Positions 58,201 through 64,000 of a DNA stretch of 64,000 nucleotides are shown here, one piece after another. A program made the translations under genes and the position numbers. The DNA is from Methylovulum sp. (GTDB lineage Bacteria > Pseudomonadota > Gammaproteobacteria > Methylococcales > Methylomonadaceae): positions 1-64,000 of the forward strand of contig JAURZI010000025.1 of NCBI GenBank assembly GCA_030653435.1, in the 5' to 3' direction. How positions within the stretch are numbered: the first letter of the stretch is position 1; each line of letters opens with the position of its first letter. The notes below the pieces were generated by a model, which worked only from the letters and a program-made list of their open reading frames with translations, did not search any database and had not been told where the DNA came from.

Positions 58201-61200
58201 CAGCTTGGCTTCCTGCCATAGATCCTTATAGTCAGCCGTCGCCACCCCGGCAAACACGGCGGTTTTGCTGCCGGATAAGGCGCTGGCGCTATAACCGGCA
58301 TCTTCTATCGTTGCCCAGACGGTTTCGATAAACAAGCGGCATTGGGGATCCATCGCTTCCGCTTCTATCGGGGAAATGCCGAAAAACAGCGGGTCGAAGC
58401 AATCGGCATCGGCGATAAATCCGCCCCACTTAACCCTGGTCTTGCCGGGTTCGTCGTGCGGGTCGCCGTAATACTCGCGCCAATCCCAACGGTTGCCCGG
58501 CACTTCGGTAATCATGTCCTGGTTATTGGCTAACTGTTGCCAGAATTCCTGCAGGTTTGCAGAACCGGGAAATTTACCGCTGATGCCGATAATGGCAATA
58601 GGCTCGTCTGCGGATGCAACGGCGGCATCCGGCTCTTGGGTTTGTAGCAGGCGAAATGGCTTAGTTTGGCTACATGCGGATGCTGCCGGTTTTACCGCAA
58701 CCGTATTAATATCGGCGCTGGGCGTCGCGTGTTTATCGAGCAATGCCTGATGATGGTGTCCGATAAGATAGCGGCCCAATGCCGCCAAATCAGACAGTTC
58801 AAAAAATAAGGTCGGCATCAAGGCCAAACGGTATGTTTTATTGAGTTGGTTGGCAAAGGCCGTAAAACTGATCGAATCGAAGCCATAATCCGATAAATCG
58901 CGCTCCAGGCCGATTTTGTCCGGTTTTATTTTTTGCACCTCGGCGACAATGTTGACCAGTTCGCTGTTGACGGCGTTGCTTAGCCATTGCCCGCCATCAA
59001 CCTGACCTGCTGAGGATTTCTCCTCATTGCTTAATGCAGGGCTAACAACGGCGGCTTGAGGCACATGCTTAAACGGCAGGAACTGGTTGCGGATACTGGC
59101 GGCCTCCCCATAGGCGACCAAGACCTGTGCGTATGGGCTTTGCAGAGCCAGATCGAAAGCATGCAGCCCCGCCTGGGTCGCCATCGCCACCATACCGGTA
59201 GCCTGTTTCATCAGGGTCTCGTTCTGGCTGTCCATACGCATGCCCCCTTCTTGCCATAAGGGCCAGTCCAGCGACAGCGTTTTGCCAAAGCCCTGGCCTT
59301 GCCGGACGCGTTGGTTCCGGTATTCGGCATAAGCATCCAAAAACGCATTGGCACCTGCATAATCCGCCTGTCCCGGATTGCCCATAACTCCGGCAATAGA
59401 CGAAAACAGCACGACAAAATCCAGACGCATATGGGCCGTCGCGGCATCAAGCGCCAGTAGGCCCGCTATTTTAGGGCGCAGTACGCGCTGCACGTCGGCA
59501 TCGGTTTTGTTAGCCAGATACGCATCCTGGATAACGCCTGCGCTATGGATAATACCGTTCAAGCGCCCGTATTTTTGCTGTATGGCTGCCAATAATGCTT
59601 TAACTCCGTCAATATCCGCCACATCTTGCTGCCGATACATCACCACCGCCCCGGCGGCTTGAAGCTCGGCCAGCAGGCTTTGTTTTGCCGCATCCAACGG
59701 CGAGCGTCCAGTCAGAACCAGCCTAGCCCGGTGAGTGACGCCCAAATGCCGGGCAAGCAACAGCCCTACCCCACCTAAGCCGCCAGTGATCCAGATCACA
59801 TCACCTGCCCGGCATGGCGGTTGGCTGTCGTAATCAGATAAACTGATTTCCTTGAGCGCTCTGACCGTTCTTGTACCGTCAGACGCATAACGAATGTCCA
59901 CATCGCCGTCCAGCGTTTGAATTTCTAAGGCTAGCCGCTGGATTAACGGTGTTGTGCCAACCCTGTCATGCGGCGCATAACGGATGACTTTGCCCAGTAT
60001 GCGGGCCTGTTCCAGATGGGCGGTTTTAAACAGGCCCGAATAAGCTGAATGCAGGGCCGACCCGCTATGGTCCTGAACAAGCACCAGCATAGGTTGCGCG
60101 TATGCGGGCGGATGTTTAACACCCGCTTTAATACGGTTAAACACCTGCAGAAAATTAGCCGTAATCTCCTGAGCCTGATCGTGGCCCAAAACGGCTAAGG
60201 TTTCCACTATGGCGTCCGGCCATTGCCTGAGCAAGGCATTGCTGAGTTCAGGATCGGCTACGGCGAGCATAAACACCGGTGCCATAGTGGGCAGCGGCTG
60301 GGGGCTACCAACCAAGGCTTGCGGCTGCCAGTCTTGCGTCGCATAGACCAGCGACACGGGTTGTCCGTCCTGCGGAAAAACCATCGTGAAACCCTTGGCG
60401 GCGACCAGGATCCGGCCTTGCATGTCGGTAATATCCAGATCCATTTTTATAATAGGTGCGAATACAGCGGATGCACTCCGTGGTTCGGCCCGACGGACAT
60501 AAACATAGACCTGTTCCGGCAATGATCCATAAACCAGGCATTCGTCCAAACTAAAAGGCATGGGCAGCAAGCTGGCCATACCGCTAGCCAAAGACCACAC
60601 GACGGCGCTAAGTATCGCGCCGTTCAGCAAGCCGGGATGCAACACATAAGCCTCGCCGCCTGTGCCCAGATTTGCAGGCAATGCCAGTTCTGCAATCGCC
60701 TCCACAGCATTGTAATGCAGCCGTAGGATACTCAGCAGACTAGGGCCGTGCGTCGATTGCAACAGCCGGTCGCAATCGGGTGTGCCCAGCACCGACGGGC
60801 AACGGGCGAGTATCGCCGGAATTGCTAATCTGCCGCCGCCCTGCTGGCTGACAGCCGACAGTAGTTTGCCCTGGCAATACACAATGTCCTGCCCCGTTGA
60901 ATCCGGCGCACTGGCTTCAAACACCAGATGCTCATGTTGCGGATACACATGCAGTGCTAAGTTCGCGCCCTGCGCCTGTACCTTCAAGAGCTTGGGCCAT
61001 ACGATATGGCTTAAACCCTTTACGCTGACGCCGGTCAGATAAGCCGCCCCGGCTGCCCTGGCCATTTCCAGGTAAACAGCCGCCGGCAAGATGCCGCTAT
61101 GGTCTTTCAGGAAGGACTCCGCGCCCGTCAATGCAACCGTATAGCGCATGCCCTGAGCCAAGGCCTGCTCGCTATGCAGCAAAGGATGTAACGGGTGCTG

Positions 61201-64000
61201 TGCGGCCGCCATAGGCGCTTTTGCCATGACACGGGACGTAAAACCACGCATACGCACACAGATCCGGCCTTGCCCGTCGCACAAATCGATATCCAGTTTC
61301 TGGATGTTATCGCTGGCATCCACAGCGCCGCTACGGCGTATCCATGCCCACATCAGCGCCGTGCAACAGCCGGTGATAACCAGTTCTTCCAGCGCAAAAG
61401 GCAGCAGCGCCGTTTTTTCGGCAGCATCCGCTTGCGCCAGCGCCAGGCCTATCGTGGCCTGCAAAGCGGCATCCATCAGGCTGGGATGCAAGCAGTAGCT
61501 ATCCAGGCCGGGCGACAGCGCCGCCGGTAAGACCAGCTTTGCCAACACCTGTTGATTACCGACATAAACAGCGGCTATGGCTTGGTAAGCTGCGCCATGC
61601 TCTATGCCCATGCTTTTATATACGGCATAACATTGTTCGGCACTGAACGGGCTATGTTGCATGTCGGCCTGTAGGCGCTGGAGTTCCAGGATGCCTGGGT
61701 GTTCGGCATCACCCGGCACAGCTGTGCCCTGGCTATGCACAGACTGTTGGGCAGCGGATTCGGTATAGATTTCGTACTGAATCCGGTCATTTTGTCCGGC
61801 CATTAACCGGATATGGACATCTTGCGCTTGATCACCGACGATCAGCGGTTGTGACCAGACGATATGGGTGAGCCTGAATGCTGGCGGCTGTTGTTCGCGC
61901 GTTCCGGTCGCACAAGCTAGCGCCGCCCGAGCCATCTCAAGATAAACCACTCCCGGCAACACTTTTTGCCCCTGGACGATATGGTCGGACAGGAAAAACT
62001 CCTCGCCGGTGAAGGTGGAGCGGTACGATTGCCCGTAGAGCGTGGAGGTGTTGCTGTGCAGCAAGGGGTGCAGGTAATCAGCGCCAGGCACGTTGACTAG
62101 AGCCGCCGGCTCCGGTTTCCAATAACGTTCCCTGGCAAACGGATAAGTCGGCAAATGGATGCGGCGGGGCGGCGCGGCGCGGTATAGCAAGGCCCAATCC
62201 ACGTTAGCTCCTTGAGTCCAGGCTGCGGCGAGTTTGTCAGCATCGCCTGCGGCTAAGCGTTCGGGAACATCCGCCGGGTTGGCGTAGCCCTTTTTACTGC
62301 TTTTCGCGACCACTACACCTGTCCAGCAACGCCCATCCAGTGCTTCTGCGTTAGCAAACGCCTGGAGTTTCTCGGCTAATTCGTCAAGGCTGCCGACAAC
62401 CCAGGCCACGCGTTGCTCCATTGCCTCGCGGCCGGTTTGCAGGGTATAGGCGAGGTTAGCCAGCGTCAGAGTCGGATCGATAGGCTGCGTACCTAGTGCC
62501 CGCTGTAGGAATCGGGCTAACTGATCGGCGCTGTCCTGCAAGCGCTCGGTATTTTTCGCCGACAACACAATGACGGCGGACCTGCCCCGGTCTTCATCGG
62601 CAACGACCGGGATGACATATTCCTCAACCACCAGATGGGCGTTCGTACCGCTGTGACCGAACGAATTCAAGGCCGCCATCAGCGGCTTACCGTTCCGGGG
62701 TTGCCAGTCCGCCAAGCCGGTAGCCGGATAAAATGGCGATTGCCCGAACTCAATCAGCGGATTGAGCTGTTTAAAATGCGGCATGCCGGGGATTTGCCTA
62801 TGCTTTAACGACAGCAATATCTTGATCAAGCCGATCACCGCCGCGCTAGCCGTGCTATGTCCGATGTTGGCTTTGGCGCTGCCCACCGCACAATACTGCG
62901 TCTTGTCGGTAAACTGCTGGAATGCCCGCACCAGTGCATTCGCTTCTATTGGATCGCCTAATTTGGTGCCGGTGCCGTGGGCTTCGATATAGCTGATCTG
63001 TTCGGGATCGATGTTGTAACGCCGGTATATATCGCAAATCAAGGCTTCTTGCGCGACGCCGTTGGGCGCGGTAATACCGTTGCTGGCCCCGTCCTGGTTA
63101 GTCCCCGAACCCCGAATCACGCCATACACGGCATCGCCGTCGGCTATCGCGTCTTCCAAGCGCTTCAGCACGACCATGCCCACCCCTTCCGACATCGCCA
63201 TGCCGTCGGCTGCGGCATCGAAAGCATGACAACGGCCGGAATAAGACAGCATATCGGTCTGAGACAGACCGACCAGCGGTGTAGGGCCCATGACGGCAAA
63301 CACACCGCCCGCCAGCGCCATGCCGGTTTCCCGATTGCGTAAACTCTCGCAAGCCAGATGCAAGGCCACGCCGGATGACGAGCAACCGGTGTTGACGACA
63401 AAAGCGGGCCCTCTTAAATTCAGGAAATAAGACAGTCGCGAGGCAATAATGGCCTCCGAAGCGCCGGTAAAGGTTTCATGCACATAACCGGTAGGTTCGG
63501 CGCCGACAAAAATGCCGGTGCGCGTATCGGCCAGCGTTTTGGGGTTGTAACCGGCATCTTCCAGACTCTTCCAGCTTTCTTGTAGAATCAGGCGCTGATG
63601 CGGATTCATTGACTCCGCTTCGCGCGGCGAAATATTAAAAAACAGCGGATCGAAGCAATCCCGATGTTCTAAAATGCCGCCCCATTTGCAATAGCTTTTT
63701 CCCGGCTGCTTGACCGGGCTGTATTGGTCTTGGGCCAAATAATGCGCCGGCAATTCAACAACCGAATCCCGGCCTTCAAGTAAATTCTGCCAAAAACCGG
63801 CCACATCGCTTGCGCCTGGAAACTGGCCTGACATTCCGATTACAGCTATCCCGCCTGAGCCTGGTCTTGCCGTCATCGGTTGCTGTTCTGTAACGTCCGC
63901 TTGCCGCTCTGGCGTGGGTTCCCGGCTTACAGCTTGTTGCAATCCCGGATCAGCCGTGCAGGTACGCGCTAGGTATCCTGCATTAATCATGTCTTTATAC
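52213..64000 (-). CDS. AT-less (trans-AT type) modular polyketide synthase, C-terminal 3 modules; open at the right edge
   Basis: The reading frame is open to the window edge; the first ATG in view is at 63990, and residues are numbered from it (3925 aa). Domain order: KS1 47-457 (C203, NTGCSSSG context), DH1 about 637-920 (DHIVQGQKVLPG and HPSLMDAALQ: intact), DH2 about 930-1202 (shortened DHSGILPA; Asp replaced by Asn in HPGLLNGAIL), KR1 about 1390-1570 (TGGLGGVG, Y near 1543), ACP1 (S1706), KS2 1796-2231 (C1966), KR2 about 2655-2835 (Y near 2800), ACP2 (S2956), KS3 3041-3459 (C3205), and a DH-like remnant about 3640-3925 lacking the catalytic His and Asp. No acyltransferase occurs, but each module keeps the linker ending YPFAR-YW typical of trans-AT systems. 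KR1 has an Asp in its IQD motif (B-type-like), KR2 does not. There is no ACP or thioesterase after KS3. Product unknown; the AT must be encoded elsewhere. Confidence 0.93.
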   Translation of the reverse strand, partial: YKDMINAGYLARTCTADPGLQQAVSREPTPERQADVTEQQPMTARPGSGGIAVIGMSGQFPGASDVAGFWQNLLEGRDSVVELPAHYLAQDQYSPVKQPGKSYCKWGGILEHRDCFDPLFFNISPREAESMNPHQRLILQESWKSLEDAGYNPKTLADTRTGIFVGAEPTGYVHETFTGASEAIIASRLSYFLNLRGPAFVVNTGCSSSGVALHLACESLRNRETGMALAGGVFAVMGPTPLVGLSQTDMLSYSGRCHAFDAAADGMAMSEGVGMVVLKRLEDAIADGDAVYGVIRGSGTNQDGASNGITAPNGVAQEALICDIYRRYNIDPEQISYIEAHGTGTKLGDPIEANALVRAFQQFTDKTQYCAVGSAKANIGHSTASAAVIGLIKILLSLKHRQIPGMPHFKQLNPLIEFGQSPFYPATGLADWQPRNGKPLMAALNSFGHSGTNAHLVVEEYVIPVVADEDRGRSAVIVLSAKNTERLQDSADQLARFLQRALGTQPIDPTLTLANLAYTLQTGREAMEQRVAWVVGSLDELAEKLQAFANAEALDGRCWTGVVVAKSSKKGYANPADVPERLAAGDADKLAAAWTQGANVDWALLYRAAPPRRIHLPTYPFARERYWKPEPAALVNVPGADYLHPLLHSNTSTLYGQSYRSTFTGEEFFLSDHIVQGQKVLPGVVYLEMARAALACATGTREQQPPAFRLTHIVWSQPLIVGDQAQDVHIRLMAGQNDRIQYEIYTESAAQQSVHSQGTAVPGDAEHPGILELQRLQADMQHSPFSAEQCYAVYKSMGIEHGAAYQAIAAVYVGNQQVLAKLVLPAALSPGLDSYCLHPSLMDAALQATIGLALAQADAAEKTALLPFALEELVITGCCTALMWAWIRRSGAVDASDNIQKLDIDLCDGQGRICVRMRGFTSRVMAKAPMAAAQHPLHPLLHSEQALAQGMRYTVALTGAESFLKDHSGILPAAVYLEMARAAGAAYLTGVSVKGLSHIVWPKLLKVQAQGANLALHVYPQHEHLVFEASAPDSTGQDIVYCQGKLLSAVSQQGGGRLAIPAILARCPSVLGTPDCDRLLQSTHGPSLLSILRLHYNAVEAIAELALPANLGTGGEAYVLHPGLLNGAILSAVVWSLASGMASLLPMPFSLDECLVYGSLPEQVYVYVRRAEPRSASAVFAPIIKMDLDITDMQGRILVAAKGFTMVFPQDGQPVSLVYATQDWQPQALVGSPQPLPTMAPVFMLAVADPELSNALLRQWPDAIVETLAVLGHDQAQEITANFLQVFNRIKAGVKHPPAYAQPMLVLVQDHSGSALHSAYSGLFKTAHLEQARILGKVIRYAPHDRVGTTPLIQRLALEIQTLDGDVDIRYASDGTRTVRALKEISLSDYDSQPPCRAGDVIWITGGLGGVGLLLARHLGVTHRARLVLTGRSPLDAAKQSLLAELQAAGAVVMYRQQDVADIDGVKALLAAIQQKYGRLNGIIHSAGVIQDAYLANKTDADVQRVLRPKIAGLLALDAATAHMRLDFVVLFSSIAGVMGNPGQADYAGANAFLDAYAEYRNQRVRQGQGFGKTLSLDWPLWQEGGMRMDSQNETLMKQATGMVAMATQAGLHAFDLALQSPYAQVLVAYGEAASIRNQFLPFKHVPQAAVVSPALSNEEKSSAGQVDGGQWLSNAVNSELVNIVAEVQKIKPDKIGLERDLSDYGFDSISFTAFANQLNKTYRLALMPTLFFELSDLAALGRYLIGHHHQALLDKHATPSADINTVAVKPAASACSQTKPFRLLQTQEPDAAVASADEPIAIIGISGKFPGSANLQEFWQQLANNQDMITEVPGNRWDWREYYGDPHDEPGKTRVKWGGFIADADCFDPLFFGISPIEAEAMDPQCRLFIETVWATIEDAGYSASALSGSKTAVFAGVATADYKDLWQEAKLKGDVQTPTEPFPFMIANRISYLLNLRGPSEVIDTACSSSLIAVHRAIESLRQGSCEAALVGGVNVLASPRITIASSQAGILSEDGRCMTFDQRANGYVRGEGVAAIFLKPLGKALKDKDHIYGVIRGSGENHGGRAASPTAPNGAAQKELLVDVYNRAGIHPQTVSYVEAHGTGTELGDPVEFNALKSAFASLYQQQGVAVADLPHCGLGSVKTNVGHLEAAAGVTGIVKVLLMLQHKTIPGNVHLNVPNPYLQLQGTPFYLVKDTCNWDALVDAQNQPMPRRAGVSSFGVGGSNAHVIIEEYRANADARHNASPAPALIVLSAKHSERLQATAENLLAFVRSEGATVSLDSLAYTLQRGRVAMEERLAFVAESLSELAAKLQGFLEHRQAGDGLFSGQVKNQQESFAALSADDDMAGVIDSWIAQHQYGKLLDAWVNGRVIDWDKLYGANKPARISLPTYPFAREHYWIPVNDKPAAVPEFPRDRDLQVPAVTDASYAVMTFEEVWQASPLPAPSSRTINTLVCFLSNPHAQLVLRATLKTLSPHTRVLFIAQGAGDGQDAPDTYRVLDEEGYQHAFARMRADHAEVDAMLYLWPVEDTVYIRDTAPIVRSLQAIARAKLRVGRLLLAGSYSGIVEQCYLESWIGFEHSLGLVLPDTPAAVIFQADSPQHQGNAAIEDWLHTLWAELHAPQARSAWYRQGLRHTAQLKAATLQAENGRALKTHGTYLLTGGCGGLGYLFAGHLAKTCAANLILTGRSALDDDKRARLAYLEGLGAQVFYLQADVCDVAAMSAGLAQAKQRFGAITGVIHAAGITGAPSVLETSVHSFQNVLAPKINGTLVLDQLLGGDDLDFICYFSSSSAMLGDFGSCDYAIGNRFQTAYAKHRQALDYSGKALAINWPLWKEGGMHIGEAQQTHFYLKSSGQRALENAEGVALFDQLLAQENSQYLVLVGLADKVQRMVGMAQQAAVARVVPILSKGRRPEMQGLNIEQCISWDLKALINRQLKISRDKLDSESNLADFGFDSISLAAFARGLSKHYGLDITPALFFGYSTLQQLTRYFLTTHAQTMQAFYQQAQQPVHQPEAPAGQTPIVAAQRQPVVDSDASPIPEPIAIIGMSGRFPKARTIEDLWQILASGSDAVDEIPADRFDWREYYGDAVQDTGKTNCKWSGCIPGLAEFDPLFFEISPFEAELMDPQQRHLLQESWKALEDAGYGARQLDKHKIGMFVGVEDGGGYQRLLKGVSLTSSNTSILAARLAYFLNFKGPTMAINTACSSSLVATHQACQSLRNRECDTALAAGVNLMIAPEAYVGMTQAGMLSPDGRCYVFDRRANGMVPGEAVAVVVLKRLAQAVADGDPIHAVIRGSGVNYDGKTNGITAPSGVAQTELLKGVYQQTGTRPQDIDYIVTHGTGTQLGDPVEINALYDAFQGDTDKSGYCALTSTKTNFGHTFAASGLLSLISLVQALRHESIPASLHCETENGYIHWQDSPFYVNKSNKPWPKRPGNERIGAVSAFGMSGTNAHMLVQGYTPVMQPSNVDAPYFVLALSAKTEEALQEKIDDMRAYLHTAEAAKQGLNRISYTLLEGRQHFQHRCAIVVQDIEHALYAWQNANYGEQRPDVFQGEVPREFVGQKAMQRMLAGLLQPSHSLPADSYQENLCALADLYCQGYDIPWQSLYGDTPPQRIHLPAYPFARTCYWVPEETAPAVSQEKARPVVPHSNKPDDRRQAQLSCEIGPITQQGLGQTEPAIGLSYLELARAAAEQATGQVINGLKNMVWGPPAGRCGGPQDINVSLHKVAADLIYKINSADQPMLTRHFGEIMLATAETGLPQAEKFSTIRSKLASSRSDTLFEDFIGQIGGQAELPANAIQDVYVNGTELLATLNVPTALANRLTSMLFQPFYMNTAWQLLLFLSQDNSGRRHGDSGLLFPFSLRQISAEGALPEQTLIHLVQKNIGGKQDSKYDITFYDAAGNARIYLQELAARGQDKLFDINA

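Noticed and set aside
52213-64000. Acyltransferase domains inside the synthase
   Set aside because: No GHSxG-type serine motif is present; the KS-following region is the short linker ending in YPFAR-YW seen in AT-less systems.
1-64000. rRNA, tRNA genes, prophage or insertion sequence transposases
   Set aside because: I looked through all gaps above 300 bases and found no cloverleaf-like gene, rRNA stretch, integrase or transposase.

Overview
This 64 kb window looks like a chromosomal segment of a free-living gammaproteobacterium with roughly balanced base composition. The housekeeping genes point that way: glnS, xseA, trkA/trkH, rpoZ-spoT, recG-ubiC, pgk, rpmE, rph-rdgB. The accessory content (bacteriohemerythrin, a multicopper oxidase with a membrane cupredoxin, a NifJ-type pyruvate oxidoreductase operon, GC-rich dispersed palindromes) would suit a Methylococcales-type methanotroph. 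No methane monooxygenase or other diagnostic gene is present, so the lineage is an inference.

Layout. 1-2001 is the 3' end of a giant cadherin-like/RTX surface protein. 2089-11016 is a sensory block read on the minus strand: a bacteriohemerythrin, an Aer-like PAS chemoreceptor, a protein joining an ethylene-receptor-type membrane domain to PAS-PAS-GGDEF-EAL, and a HisKA_2 kinase with its ANTAR response regulator. Unusual palindromic repeats separate these genes. 11301-24841 is mainly housekeeping: glnS, xseA, trkA-trkH, rpoZ-spoT-ridA-recG-ubiC and pgk. 24890-30259 holds a thioredoxin-like protein, a DedA protein and pgaB-pgaC-pgaD for a poly-N-acetylglucosamine exopolysaccharide, with no pgaA porin beside them. 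30541-41465 holds the multicopper oxidase/cupredoxin pair, rpmE, xthA, an AmpG-type transporter, nhaD, a CysI-type sulfite reductase with its DUF934 partner, a RimK-like ATP-grasp protein and an unknown small protein. 41582-47856 is a three-gene redox operon: GltD-like flavoprotein, pyruvate:ferredoxin oxidoreductase and a dihydroorotate-dehydrogenase-like protein. yicC, rph-rdgB, a sugar-kinase-like phosphotransferase and a YjfB-like protein follow. 52213-64000 is the 3' part of an AT-less (trans-AT) modular polyketide synthase running off the right edge.

How the genes may work together. The ethylene-receptor-like protein carries all five residues known to matter for copper/ethylene binding in plant ETR1, and its GGDEF and EAL domains both look intact. 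The same window encodes PgaC/PgaD, whose E. coli counterparts are activated by cyclic di-GMP, and a large RTX adhesin-like protein of a type often controlled by cyclic di-GMP. A copper/ethylene to cyclic di-GMP to matrix circuit is the most interesting hypothesis here. The AT-less synthase, with its tandem DH pair and an assembly line ending in a DH-like domain without ACP or thioesterase, is the second notable system.
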